In this document: piece by piece, positions 14,658-22,925 of the stretch | Numbering within the stretch: position 1 is the stretch's first letter | How the letters are laid out: every line of letters starts with the position of its first letter | Source: UBA4720 sp051306215 | GTDB lineage: Bacteria > Gemmatimonadota > Gemmatimonadetes > Gemmatimonadales > Gemmatimonadaceae | Direction: 5' to 3' | Assembly (NCBI GenBank): GCA_051306215.1 | Contig: JBPPMU010000059.1 | Location: forward strand, 1 to 27,136 | Length of the DNA stretch: 27,136 nucleotides | Program-made: the position numbers and the translations under genes | The notes under the pieces: generated by a model | What the model was told of the DNA's origin: nothing | The model's database searches: none | Seen by the model: only the letters and a program-made list of their open reading frames with translations

Positions 14658-15296
14658 GTGAATGAGCTGCCCGCCTGTCCCCTTTGCTCCGGCATCCCCG
14701 TCCCGTTTTATTCGGAATGGGAGCGCCGGTTTTTTCGATGCGCGCGCTGCTCGCTGGTGTTCCTCCATCCGGATCAGCGGCTGACTCCGCTCCAGGAGGT
14801 GCTCAGGTACTGCGAGCACCGGAACAGCGCCGACGATGCGGGCTACGTTCAGTTCCTCGCACGGCTTGCCGATCCCGTTCGCGCCCGGCTCACCGAGGGT
14901 GCGCGGGGCCTCGATTACGGCTGCGGTCCCGCTCCGGTTCTTGCCGCGATGTTCACAGCCGCCGGATATCCGACTGATTCATATGACCCGTTTTTCCTCG
15001 GCGACGAGTCGGTGCACCACAAGATCTATGATTTTGTATCATGCTCCGAGGTACTCGAGCATGTCCATGATCCGCTCGTATTTCTCACGCGTCTCGACTC
15101 GATTGTCCGCAAAGGTGGGCTAGTTGCGTTAATGACCCGGTTCTACGGGGTCGATGCACCGTTCCCCGACTGGTGGTATCGCAGAGACCCGACGCATGTC
15201 TGCTTCTACTCCCCGGAAACGATGGAGTGGATAGCTGAATCCTTCGGGTGGAGTCTCGAGATTCCTGATCCCCACATCGCCCTCTTCACGACGTAG
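14658..15296 (+). CDS. Class I SAM-dependent methyltransferase with N-terminal zinc ribbon
   Basis: A 212-residue cytosolic protein. Cys7-x2-Cys10 and Cys28-x2-Cys31 form a zinc-ribbon-like knuckle. A Rossmann methyltransferase domain follows: LDYGCGPAPVL (85-95) is the SAM-binding loop and VSCSEVLEHV (127-136) is motif IV with the usual ExLEH. The arrangement resembles Methyltransf_12/Methyltransf_23-type enzymes found in sugar, lipid or secondary metabolism; the substrate is unknown. The start is GTG at 14658 with no clear ribosome binding site. It follows the DUF4382 gene by 42 bases, with a small TGCAC/GTGCA inverted repeat between them and no T-run, so they may share a transcript. Confidence 0.85.
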   Translation: MNELPACPLCSGIPVPFYSEWERRFFRCARCSLVFLHPDQRLTPLQEVLRYCEHRNSADDAGYVQFLARLADPVRARLTEGARGLDYGCGPAPVLAAMFTAAGYPTDSYDPFFLGDESVHHKIYDFVSCSEVLEHVHDPLVFLTRLDSIVRKGGLVALMTRFYGVDAPFPDWWYRRDPTHVCFYSPETMEWIAESFGWSLEIPDPHIALFTT

Positions 15297-15478
15297 GCGA
15301 CTCTGCAACAAGCTCCGTGTTCTGACGACGCAAAGCCCCCTGTTCGAAGTCCCTACCCGCCCCGGTCGCAGCCTCCGCGGCTCCCACAACTCCGTAGTTC
15401 TCCGGATAACGCTCGCAATTCCCGCATTTAGGTTCGGTTCTGCCGGACATTCCGGAACTGAACTTACTCGGAGATTTC
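15297..15478. promoter_or_regulatory. Leader region of the TonB-dependent receptor gene
   Basis: 182 bases without a gene. It ends with CGGAG at 15469-15473, five bases before the TTG start. A TTCCGGAA palindrome is near 15449. I looked for a cobalamin riboswitch, which often precedes such receptors, and do not see the B12-box consensus. No clear promoter hexamers were found. Confidence 0.4.
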
Positions 15479-17677
15479 TTGAGATCGATCCTCACCGCCG
15501 GTCAGCGCCGCGTTGCTGCAGCGTCATGGCTCGCCGCCGTCGCAGTCCCCTTCTTCACCACGCCAGTCCGCGCATCCGCGCAGGAATCAGTCGATTCGGC
15601 CAGCGCGACAGTCCTGAACAAGGTCACTGTCACCGCGACCCGAAGCCCGAAGACAGTGTTTCGCACCGCAAGCCCCGTCCACGTCGTCGACAGCGCGCGC
15701 ATACGCTCGACTCTGCCGAATGGTGTCGCCGAGCTGTTGAGGGAGAGCCCGGGGATCGACATAACGGGCACGGGGACGAACCAGGGAAGGCCGGTCATCA
15801 GGGGTCAGAGAGGGCAGAGAATCCTGCTGCTCGAGGATGGAGTGCGCATCAACAACAGCAGGCGCCAGCAGGATTTCGGCGAGATCCCGGCACTCGTCGG
15901 AATTGAAGCGATCGAGCGGGTGGAAGTCGTGCGCGGGCCCGCGTCGGTGCTGTACGGAACCGATGCGATCGGGGGAGTCATAAATCTCATAACTGCGCAG
16001 CCACGTTACAGCGTTGGACCGGGCCGCATGAATGGGCGGCTCAGCTACGGATACAGCACGAGCGACCGGCAGCAACGGCCGTCAGGCGCAGTCACGGCAC
16101 AGGTCGGCCGGCTCGGCATCGCAGCTTCCGGATTCTATCGCGAAGCTCGAGCGTATGAAGCGCCCGCGGGGACCTTCGGCGATCTCACCCTCAGTGACGA
16201 TACGCGCGTGATGGACACCGGCGTGCAGGATGAGTCGATGCAGGTCCAAGCCGGGTATGGCCTCACCGACCGCCAGAGCATCTCGCTTCGGCTCTCGCGA
16301 TACTCGGCATACGATGCCGGATTCGGATTCGTCGAGAACGCAGCGCTTGGGACACCGAATGCCCCGAGTGTGGTGATACGGTATCCCGACCAGAACTACG
16401 ATAAGGCGCGCCTCCAGTATCGCGCGAACGCACTCGGGCTGCCTTTCGCGGACCGGACTGAGATCACCGCCTACACCAGCGACAATGAAAGGTCCCTGAC
16501 ACTCGGCGTGTTCGTGCCGTTCGGCCCGGGCACTCCTCCGGGAGCGGGAGTGCGAGTCGACAGCCGGAATTTCACCGACATCTCGACCGTCGGTTTTCGT
16601 GCCGAAGCTGCGAAGGTATTCGGGCGGCAGGTTGTCACCTACGGCCTCGATTTCTTCCGCGACCGCTCGAACAACACCGACTCGAGTGTGACGACGGTGT
16701 TCGGGTTCGGCCCGCCGCGGCCGCAGCTCAACGACACTGCAACGACGCCAAATGCCGAATTCCGTAGCGTCGGAGTGTTCGCGCAGAGCGACATGACGAT
16801 TACAAGCCGCCTTTCTGCCGTGCTCGGCGGTCGATGGCAGAGCGTAGCGGCCCGGACGCGCCCGACCGAGAGAATCTCGACTCCTCTCTCGAGGTCGAGC
16901 GATGGAACGGCGGTGGGTGCCCTGAATCTTCTCTACAGTGTGAATGACCAGCTCAACCTCATCGCGTCGGCGGGTCGGGCATTCAGGTCACCAAATCTCA
17001 TAGAACGATTTTTTCAGGGTGCGACACCGGAAGGATCCGGATATCAACTTGCCAACGCCGACCTGAAGCCGGAGAAGAGCCTGAGCGTCGACCTCGGTGC
17101 CAAGCTGAGCACGCGCCGGGCGTATGTGGAGGCCTTCGTCTTCCGCAATGAGGTGCGCGATGGAATCAGGATCGAGCCAACGGGGACGACGATGGGGCCG
17201 TTCACGGCGTACCAGAACGTCAACGTCGACAAGATCCGCGATCAGGGTGCGGAGGTGCTGGCCCAGGCTGCTCTCGCCCAGGGATTCGCGGTTGGCGGGA
17301 GTTACACGCGGTTCAGCTCGAAGAACATTCTCGATCCCCTCAACCCGGTTGGGGACACCTACTCGTCGAAGGTCACCGGCACTGCCGGGTGGCGCGCTCC
17401 CTCGGGGCGCTTCTGGAGCGAGTACGCAGTGCGATTCAACGGTGAGCGCAAGGACGTAGCGCTCGGGTCGAGCCCGGTGGGCGACGTTCTGCCGAGCTTT
17501 ACGGTGCATGCACTTCGCGGAGGCGCCCGCCTGTTCAATTTCGGGCGGGCGACGAACGACCTTACCGTCGTCGTTAACAACCTTACCAACACACTCTACT
17601 CGGAGTTCTCGAACGCAAGTTTTTTCAGGCCGGAGCCGAAGCGGTCGTTGAGCATGGCCTGGACAACCAGCTTCTGA
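15479..17677 (+). CDS. TonB-dependent outer-membrane receptor
   Basis: A 732-residue outer-membrane protein. Signal peptide about 1-34, cleaved after ASA before QES. A TonB-box-like strand NKVTVTATRS (46-55) leads into a plug (VAELLRESPGIDITGTG, GRPVIRGQRGQRILLLEDGVR, IERVEVVRGPASVLYGTDAIGGVINLIT). The remaining ~560 residues are a 22-strand-type barrel with many alternating aromatic/polar segments and end with the terminal Phe expected for BAM insertion (LSMAWTTSF). The plug resembles BtuB/heme-type receptors, which take up cobalamin, siderophores or heme using TonB energy; the substrate is not certain. The start is TTG at 15479, supported by CGGAG five bases upstream and by the signal peptide. 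A seven-helix protein gene follows within eight bases and is very likely co-expressed. Confidence 0.93.
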   Translation: MRSILTAGQRRVAAASWLAAVAVPFFTTPVRASAQESVDSASATVLNKVTVTATRSPKTVFRTASPVHVVDSARIRSTLPNGVAELLRESPGIDITGTGTNQGRPVIRGQRGQRILLLEDGVRINNSRRQQDFGEIPALVGIEAIERVEVVRGPASVLYGTDAIGGVINLITAQPRYSVGPGRMNGRLSYGYSTSDRQQRPSGAVTAQVGRLGIAASGFYREARAYEAPAGTFGDLTLSDDTRVMDTGVQDESMQVQAGYGLTDRQSISLRLSRYSAYDAGFGFVENAALGTPNAPSVVIRYPDQNYDKARLQYRANALGLPFADRTEITAYTSDNERSLTLGVFVPFGPGTPPGAGVRVDSRNFTDISTVGFRAEAAKVFGRQVVTYGLDFFRDRSNNTDSSVTTVFGFGPPRPQLNDTATTPNAEFRSVGVFAQSDMTITSRLSAVLGGRWQSVAARTRPTERISTPLSRSSDGTAVGALNLLYSVNDQLNLIASAGRAFRSPNLIERFFQGATPEGSGYQLANADLKPEKSLSVDLGAKLSTRRAYVEAFVFRNEVRDGIRIEPTGTTMGPFTAYQNVNVDKIRDQGAEVLAQAALAQGFAVGGSYTRFSSKNILDPLNPVGDTYSSKVTGTAGWRAPSGRFWSEYAVRFNGERKDVALGSSPVGDVLPSFTVHALRGGARLFNFGRATNDLTVVVNNLTNTLYSEFSNASFFRPEPKRSLSMAWTTSF

Positions 17678-17684
17678 GCCCGCG

Positions 17685-18392
17685 ATGAACGAACCGCATG
17701 TGGTTGGCTACATCCCGATCGTCACGACGGTTGTAGCGCTCGCCTTCGCCGTGCGGTTGACGGCACGGTACCGTGAGCGCGGCGGAACCCATCACGTATG
17801 GTGGATAATCGGTATGCTGACGTATGCCGCCGGCACCCTCACGGAGTCGCTGACGACACTGCTTGGCTGGCACGAGCCGATTTTCAAGGCGTGGTACATA
17901 ACAGGCGCGTTGCTCGGCGGGGCGCCGCTCGCGCAGGGCACGGTATATCTGCTCCTGTCGCGACGCGTCGCGCACCGTCTCACCATTGCGCTCATCGCTG
18001 TGGTCGTCGTCGCGTCGGTCTGCGTCATTCTTTCGCCGGTCAATTACGCAGCGGTCGAGACATATCGTCTCACCGGGCGCGTGTTGGAATGGCAATGGGT
18101 AAGGATGTTCAGCCCGTTCGTGAACCTCTATGCGGTGACGTTCCTCATCGGCGGAGCCATTCTTTCAGCAGTGCGTTTCAGGGGTAACCCTGAGATGCGC
18201 CACCGATACATCGGGAATGTCCTGATAGCTGTTGGCGCGCTGCTTCCCGGTATCGGCGGGACATTCACGCGTTTCGGTCACACCGAGGTCCTCTACGTGA
18301 CTGAGCTCGTCGGACTGCTGCTCATCTACGCCGGCTTCCACTTCAACACGGCGAGGACGCCGGCGCCGAGCCCCGTTGCCGTTGCCGCCTAG
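17685..18392 (+). CDS. Seven-helix integral membrane protein of unknown function
   Basis: A 235-residue protein with seven evident membrane helices at about 7-24, 38-60, 68-91, 98-117, 141-163, 176-195 and 203-220, and short polar loops. I do not recognise a family. No catalytic or transport motif stands out; conserved-looking features are WW at 39-40, the GWHEP loop (61-65) and GGTFTRFGHTE (191-201). The gene begins seven bases after the TonB receptor stop, so it is translated from the same transcript and may act in the inner membrane on whatever the receptor imports. Its last four bases overlap the end of the convergent acyltransferase gene. The gene call is sound because the hydrophobic periodicity is clear; the function is open. 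Confidence 0.8.
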   Translation: MNEPHVVGYIPIVTTVVALAFAVRLTARYRERGGTHHVWWIIGMLTYAAGTLTESLTTLLGWHEPIFKAWYITGALLGGAPLAQGTVYLLLSRRVAHRLTIALIAVVVVASVCVILSPVNYAAVETYRLTGRVLEWQWVRMFSPFVNLYAVTFLIGGAILSAVRFRGNPEMRHRYIGNVLIAVGALLPGIGGTFTRFGHTEVLYVTELVGLLLIYAGFHFNTARTPAPSPVAVAA

Positions 18393-19129
18393 AGTCCGAG
18401 CTCGCGCGCGAGGTCCCTGCGTGCGCCCTCGATGACGGCGCGCGCCTGATCGCGAAGAGCCGGCACGTCATCCATCGTCATCCCGGTCGTCGGAATCGGC
18501 TCGAGCACCCGCGCCTTTGCCCGGGCCCGCTTGAATTCGAAGCTGTGCTTGGCCATGCAGTGCCTCGTTCCGGCAACAGCGATCGGAAGGATCGGCACGC
18601 CTGACTCGATTGCCAGCCTGAACGCTCCATCCTTGAATGGAAGCATGTCGCCGGACGGCGACCGTGTTCCCTCCGGGAAAATCATGACGCTCACTTTTTT
18701 CGCCAGGCGATCGCGGCATCCGGCGACTGCGCTTACCACGCTTTCCCGCTTCCCGCGCTTGATGGGAATGTCGTTTGCCATCCGCATCATCCATCCCATG
18801 AACGGAATCCTGAAGATCGTGTCCTTCGACAGCCACTTCATCTCCCACGGGAAGTGGCTTATCAGGAAGATGTCGGCGTAGGACTCGTGGTTCGACACAG
18901 CCACGTACGGGAGCCTGGGATTGTCGGGCGCCCTGCCGTCGGTCTCGAAATGCCAGAGCGGGTTGAGCTTCACCTGCGCCATCGCCAGGTGGCGGAACGC
19001 GCGGCCGGTGTAATAACGGCCGCGATCGAACGCCGCCGTGGCGAGCCACACGGCGGCGACATAGAAGATGCCGAGTGTCAGGACGAGGAGTGTGGTGGTC
19101 CAGGCGACCGCGTTGAGAATCCGCTCCAT
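18389..19129 (-). CDS. plsC: 1-acyl-sn-glycerol-3-phosphate acyltransferase
   Basis: A 246-residue membrane-bound acyltransferase. One hydrophobic anchor lies at about 11-32. The catalytic HX4D motif is NHESYAD (His81, Asp86), and the substrate-binding motif is FPEGTRS (151-157). MANDIPIKRG (117-126) and GVPILPIAV provide blocks III and IV. The enzyme transfers an acyl chain to lysophosphatidic acid to give phosphatidic acid in phospholipid synthesis; length fits PlsC (about 240). Other members acylate lysophospholipids or ornithine lipids, so specificity is not fixed. The ATG at 19129 has no Shine-Dalgarno sequence: the bases before it are a T-rich tract that follows a strong hairpin terminator, so it may be leaderless or start from a nearby promoter. 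Confidence 0.9.
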   Translation of the reverse strand: MERILNAVAWTTTLLVLTLGIFYVAAVWLATAAFDRGRYYTGRAFRHLAMAQVKLNPLWHFETDGRAPDNPRLPYVAVSNHESYADIFLISHFPWEMKWLSKDTIFRIPFMGWMMRMANDIPIKRGKRESVVSAVAGCRDRLAKKVSVMIFPEGTRSPSGDMLPFKDGAFRLAIESGVPILPIAVAGTRHCMAKHSFEFKRARAKARVLEPIPTTGMTMDDVPALRDQARAVIEGARRDLARELGL

Positions 19130-19146
19130 CTGCGGAAAAATAAGCT

Positions 19147-19177
19147 GCTCCGGGGCAGAGACCTCCCGCCCCGGAGC
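19147..19177 (-). terminator. Rho-independent-type terminator after the symporter gene
   Basis: Perfect ten-base stem GCTCCGGGGC / GCCCCGGAGC with an 11-base loop. Read on the minus strand it is followed by AGCTTATTTTT, a T-run. It begins within ten bases of the symporter stop and lies just before the acyltransferase start, so it should separate their expression. Confidence 0.8.
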
Positions 19178-19184
19178 CTTTGTG

Positions 19185-20789
19185 CTACTTGTACCGCGTC
19201 AGCTCGCCGGCCTTGTATTTGGCCCAGTAAACGTCGAGCTCCTTCTTCACCCGGCCGTGGAGCAGGTACACGCCGAGCAGGTTCGGGAACGCCATTCCGA
19301 GGATCATCAGGTCGCCGAAGTTGAGAACGTTCGTCGACGCGATGATCGATCCCAGGAACACGAATACAAGAAAGAGCATACGGTATATCTGCGAGCTCTT
19401 GTCTCCGAACATCCACGCCCAGCACCGCTCGCCGTAATACGACCACGAGATCATCGTCGAGAAGGCAAAGAGGAAGACGGCGGCAGAGAGGATGTACGGG
19501 AACCAGCTGATGTGCTCGCCAAATGCCCGTGACGTGAGCGCGGCGCCTTGATTGTTTGCAACGAGATCCGCGTACGCCGGGTTGTTGTAGGCGCCGGAGA
19601 TCACAATGACGAGCGCAGTGATCGTGCAGATTACAACAGTGTCGATGAACGGCTCGAGCAGCGCGACTATTCCCTCGCGCACCGGGTAGTCGGTCCTTGC
19701 AGCTGAGTGCGCAATCGCCGCGGAGCCCGCGCCTGCTTCATTGGAGAAGGCCGCGCGCTGGAAGCCTATCACGAGCGTGCCGATGATTCCGCCGTAGACG
19801 GCATCGGGATTGAACGCCTGCGTGAAGATAGATGCGAGACCAGACGGCACAGAGTCGATATTCGTAAAGATTACGAACATCGCGGCAACAAGGTAAACGC
19901 CGCACATGAGCGGTACGATCGCTTCGGCAACATGGGCGATACGCTTGATGCCGCCGATGATGACGATTCCCACCAGCACCGTCATGATAAGACCATAAAC
20001 CCACGGAAACTCGCCGAGGATCGGCACTGTCTCCTGCATCGCGTTGAGCGACTGGTTAACCTGGAAGCTGTTGCCGCCACCGAGTGATCCGCCGATGCAG
20101 AGAATCGCGAACGCGACAGCGAGGACCTTTCCGAGTTTGGGCAACCCTCGCTCGGCCAGTCCTTCGGAGAGGTAGTACATCGCGCCGCCCATCAGGCGGC
20201 CATCGGGGCGAACCTTCCTGAACTGCTGGCCGAGCGTGCATTCCGTGAACTTGGTCGTCATGCCGAGAAATCCGGCGAGGATCATCCAGAAGGTGGCTCC
20301 GGGTCCGCCTGTCCCGACTGCGATCGCCACGCCGGCGATGTTGCCAAGTCCCACCGTCGCCGAGAGTGCGGCGCTGAGGGCCTGGAAATGGGAGACTTCT
20401 CCCACGGCCTTCGGGTCGGTATACCTGCCGCGCGTGATGTTCACCGCATGGGAGAACGCGCGGAAGTTGATGAACCCCATCCGGAAGGTGAGGAACACCG
20501 CCGCGATGACGAGCCAGAGAACGACAAGCGGCATCGAGTGCTCGTCGTCCCAGAACAGCACGTCAGCGAAGAACACCGAGCCGATCACGCTGTTCACCCT
20601 GCCCATCGCCCCGTCGACGGCGCCCATGAATCCAGTCTGCTCCGGAACTGTTGCCGTCTCCGGGCCCGGGCTTCCAAGAGGGAGCGGAACGCTGTCCTGA
20701 ACGCCCTGCACCTGAGCGAAAGCTATCGGGACGATTGCGCTGATTGCTGCGAAGGCAACCAGGGCGTAAAGCAGACGTCTGCGGATCAT
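19185..20789 (-). CDS. Sodium:alanine/glycine symporter (AGCS family)
   Basis: A 534-residue inner-membrane transporter. The AGCS signature is present as SATVGLGNIAGVAIAVGTGGPGATFWM, with FLGMTTKFTECTLGQQFR following it, and the late motif AAFSNEAGAGSAAIAHSAARTDYPVREG. About ten helices follow the first cytosolic part. It imports alanine or glycine with Na+. The start at 20789 gives an N-terminus that looks like a cleavable signal peptide (MIRRRLLYALVAFAA ... AFAQ) plus about 50 polar residues before the first transport helix, longer than E. coli-type members (about 470-490). A possible ribosome binding site (AGGGTG) lies nine bases upstream; the frame stays open to 20879. A strong terminator follows. 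It may be co-transcribed with the kinase-hydrolase gene 120 bases upstream. Confidence 0.92.
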   Translation of the reverse strand: MIRRRLLYALVAFAAISAIVPIAFAQVQGVQDSVPLPLGSPGPETATVPEQTGFMGAVDGAMGRVNSVIGSVFFADVLFWDDEHSMPLVVLWLVIAAVFLTFRMGFINFRAFSHAVNITRGRYTDPKAVGEVSHFQALSAALSATVGLGNIAGVAIAVGTGGPGATFWMILAGFLGMTTKFTECTLGQQFRKVRPDGRLMGGAMYYLSEGLAERGLPKLGKVLAVAFAILCIGGSLGGGNSFQVNQSLNAMQETVPILGEFPWVYGLIMTVLVGIVIIGGIKRIAHVAEAIVPLMCGVYLVAAMFVIFTNIDSVPSGLASIFTQAFNPDAVYGGIIGTLVIGFQRAAFSNEAGAGSAAIAHSAARTDYPVREGIVALLEPFIDTVVICTITALVIVISGAYNNPAYADLVANNQGAALTSRAFGEHISWFPYILSAAVFLFAFSTMISWSYYGERCWAWMFGDKSSQIYRMLFLVFVFLGSIIASTNVLNFGDLMILGMAFPNLLGVYLLHGRVKKELDVYWAKYKAGELTRYK

Positions 20790-20909
20790 GTGTTTTTCAC
20801 CCTGTCGAATGGCGTGTCGAAGGTCAGGAGGCCGGCATGGCCCGGCATCAATAAAAAGCCCGAAAAAACGCTTGCACAATAAGGCGAACTGAGCGCTTTG
20901 GGGATAGAG
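20790..20909. promoter_or_regulatory. Intergenic region between kinase-hydrolase and symporter genes
   Basis: 120 bases, AT-richer than the surroundings. On the minus strand a run reading AAGCGTTTTTTCGGGCTTTTTATT could be a weak terminator (AAGC/GCTT stem with following T-run) or part of a promoter (TTGTGC, 17 bases, TTTTAT). I cannot decide between them. Confidence 0.3.
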
Positions 20910-22781
20910 TCAATTTTTTGCCCCTGCCACCCCCGGTCGCGGTTCCGCCACTGAGGCCGCGATTGTAAGCACGTCGCTTACATGTTTCTTCACACGTTTG
21001 GGGTCGAGCAGGTCGAAATGGCCAAACCCCAATTCGATGTGAAGGGCGTCCTCGCGGTAGCGGCCGCCAAGTACTCCCGAATCGAGGTTGCGCATCCTCA
21101 GCGCCTGAACCAGCCGGGTGCAAAGGTCGGAGTCCTCCCAGACGCATCTGAGCGCAGTCACATGCTCGTTCGACTCGCGAAACAATCTCACGAATGCATC
21201 GTCGGCATCGTTCTCGAACACATGCACGATTTCCTGCGAGAATACCCGCACCGCGCCGAGATCGAAGTCGAACTTCCTGAAGGTGCTCACCAGGTACTCG
21301 TTGATCTTGAGCCACTCCTCCAGCGTTCGGGCACCGGTTCCGAAACGCTGGAGGTCGGAGAGCATCTGCGTTTCGTCCCCCGAGCCAAGACGCGACCAGA
21401 GCTTCGTGACGAAGCAGGTTTCGAATGAGATGTTGCCGCCAAGCGATACGATGCCGTCGATTTGAGCGAAGTCGGCGCCAGGCCTTGATGCGAGGAGAAA
21501 CGCGACATCGGCACCTGAGGAGAAGCCGACGATCACCGTTCGCGAAGGCTTCAACCTCGAAGCCGCATCACTGATGAATGCGCGGACGATTCCGATGTGA
21601 GTCGCCAGCGGCAGCGCGAGGCCGTTCCGGTCACTGGGCTCGAACCCGATGAGAGTCGGAGCCAGGCAGCGGTAGGGAAGCGCTTCCATCAGCTCACGAA
21701 ATACCGATTCGTCCTGACCCGTGCCATGCAGCAGAACGAGCAGGACGTCGCTTTCGAGCTGGTTGTCGGAGTACTGCATCTCGGCCCCGATTGTCCGGGG
21801 GTCAAGCGTGGCACGGTCGAGTTGCCGGCACACGCCCTCGGTCAGCCGGAAGCGCTGCTTCACCACCTCGGCGGCCTGAGGTGCGGGAGACCTACCCGTT
21901 GCCTTCCAGCTGTCGGCGGCGGCGATTGCCTCGAGCCGCGCGAGCGCGTCATCGGCGGTCTGCCAGCGGTCTGCGGGATTCTTCTCCAGGCACCGTAGAA
22001 TGAAGCCATCGAGGTCGCGCGAGATCGCCGGACGTTGACTGGAGGGTGATTGAGGCGCGCGCGTCATGTGGGCAGCGATGATCTGCTGCGGCGTCGACCC
22101 GGCGAACGGAGGTACGCCAACGAAGATCTCGTATGCCAGAACTCCGAGCGCGTAGAGGTCTGACCGGTGATCGATGCGCGGATCGCCCGCCGCCTGCTCG
22201 GGCGACATCGATGCCGGTGTGCCAACGGACATTCCCGTCCCCGTGAGCAGAGGATCGCCGCCGGCTTCAGTGACCGCCTTGGCGATTCCGAAGTCCGCGA
22301 CCATCGCATGCCAGCGGCCGTTGGCGCCGCCCACGCGGGGCGTGTAACCGCTGAGCAGGACGTTCTCGGGTTTTATGTCCCGGTGAACGAATCCCTGGCG
22401 GTGGGCATAGGCAAGCGCGTCGAGCACCTGCCTGAGTATCCGCAATCCGTCCTCGAGCGGCAGCTCACCTTCCTCCGAGAGCCTGTCGCGGAGGGATTTC
22501 CCGTGGATGAGCGGCATGACATAGTAGGGAAGCTCGTCAGCGATGCCCGAGTCGATCAGCCCGACGATATGCGGATGCTGCAGCCGGGCAACGATCGCGA
22601 TCTCGCGAAGAAACCTCTCCCCGCCGATGGCGCTGGCGAGCTCCGGGCGGAGCACTTTTACCGCCACGCTGCGGTCGTGCCGCATGTCTCTCGCCGCATA
22701 GACTGTCGCCATGCCACCGGCGCCGATCTCGCGCTCGAGCCGGTAACGGTCGGCAAGTGTCGTACTGATGTCGAGCGGCAT
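20910..22781 (-). CDS. Ser/Thr protein kinase fused to an alpha/beta hydrolase domain
   Basis: A 623-residue soluble protein with two enzyme domains. The N-terminal Hanks-type kinase (about 10-285) has the glycine loop GAGGMATVY (20-28), Lys42 in VAVKVL, catalytic HRDIKPEN (133-140), DFG at 163-165 and SPEQ at 193-196; all key residues are intact. A linker of about 30 residues leads into a segment reading RLTEGVCRQLDRATLDPRTI and then an alpha/beta hydrolase (about 344-610): strand VLLVLLHGTG (oxyanion loop), nucleophile elbow GFSSG with Ser421, candidate acid Asp525/Asp527 in FENDADD, and His588 in LGFGHFDLL. No membrane helix is present, unlike most bacterial PASTA-type kinases. I prefer the ATG at 22781, eight bases after CCGGAG. 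It is divergent from a second kinase gene. Substrates are unknown; the hydrolase could be an effector controlled by the kinase or by its activator. Confidence 0.9.
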   Translation of the reverse strand: MPLDISTTLADRYRLEREIGAGGMATVYAARDMRHDRSVAVKVLRPELASAIGGERFLREIAIVARLQHPHIVGLIDSGIADELPYYVMPLIHGKSLRDRLSEEGELPLEDGLRILRQVLDALAYAHRQGFVHRDIKPENVLLSGYTPRVGGANGRWHAMVADFGIAKAVTEAGGDPLLTGTGMSVGTPASMSPEQAAGDPRIDHRSDLYALGVLAYEIFVGVPPFAGSTPQQIIAAHMTRAPQSPSSQRPAISRDLDGFILRCLEKNPADRWQTADDALARLEAIAAADSWKATGRSPAPQAAEVVKQRFRLTEGVCRQLDRATLDPRTIGAEMQYSDNQLESDVLLVLLHGTGQDESVFRELMEALPYRCLAPTLIGFEPSDRNGLALPLATHIGIVRAFISDAASRLKPSRTVIVGFSSGADVAFLLASRPGADFAQIDGIVSLGGNISFETCFVTKLWSRLGSGDETQMLSDLQRFGTGARTLEEWLKINEYLVSTFRKFDFDLGAVRVFSQEIVHVFENDADDAFVRLFRESNEHVTALRCVWEDSDLCTRLVQALRMRNLDSGVLGGRYREDALHIELGFGHFDLLDPKRVKKHVSDVLTIAASVAEPRPGVAGAKN

Positions 22782-22925
22782 CGAGCAGGCTCCGGTGGGG
22801 TTGCGGCGGTGGCTTACATTATCCAAAGATGCTAGTCCCCACAATCGAGCGCCCCCCCCGGGCGCTGGTCTATCGACGCGAAGCGCAGTACCATTTCAGA
22901 AGCCGCGCCTCCTCCCTCCGTTGAT
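22782..22925. promoter_or_regulatory. Divergent promoter region between two kinase genes
   Basis: 144 bases shared by two divergent kinase genes. On the minus strand a good -10, GATAAT, lies at 22818-22823, giving a leader of about 30 bases for the kinase-hydrolase gene; its -35 is poor. For the plus-strand kinase neither a promoter nor a Shine-Dalgarno sequence is evident, so it may be leaderless. A C-rich hairpin sits in the middle at 22848-22866. Confidence 0.4.
22848..22866. repeat. Inverted repeat AGCGCCC-C5-GGGCGCT containing a run of eight C
   Basis: Perfect seven-base arms around a five-base loop, all C. It lies in the divergent control region of the two kinase genes. The homopolymeric C tract could vary in length by slippage. 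No T-run follows, so it is not an obvious terminator. Confidence 0.5.

Noticed and set aside
15297..15478. Possible cobalamin riboswitch before the TonB receptor
   Set aside because: No B12-box consensus or matching stems could be found.
22167..22835. 222-codon open frame on the plus strand
   Set aside because: Antisense to the kinase domain of the fusion gene; no domain and shadow-like composition.
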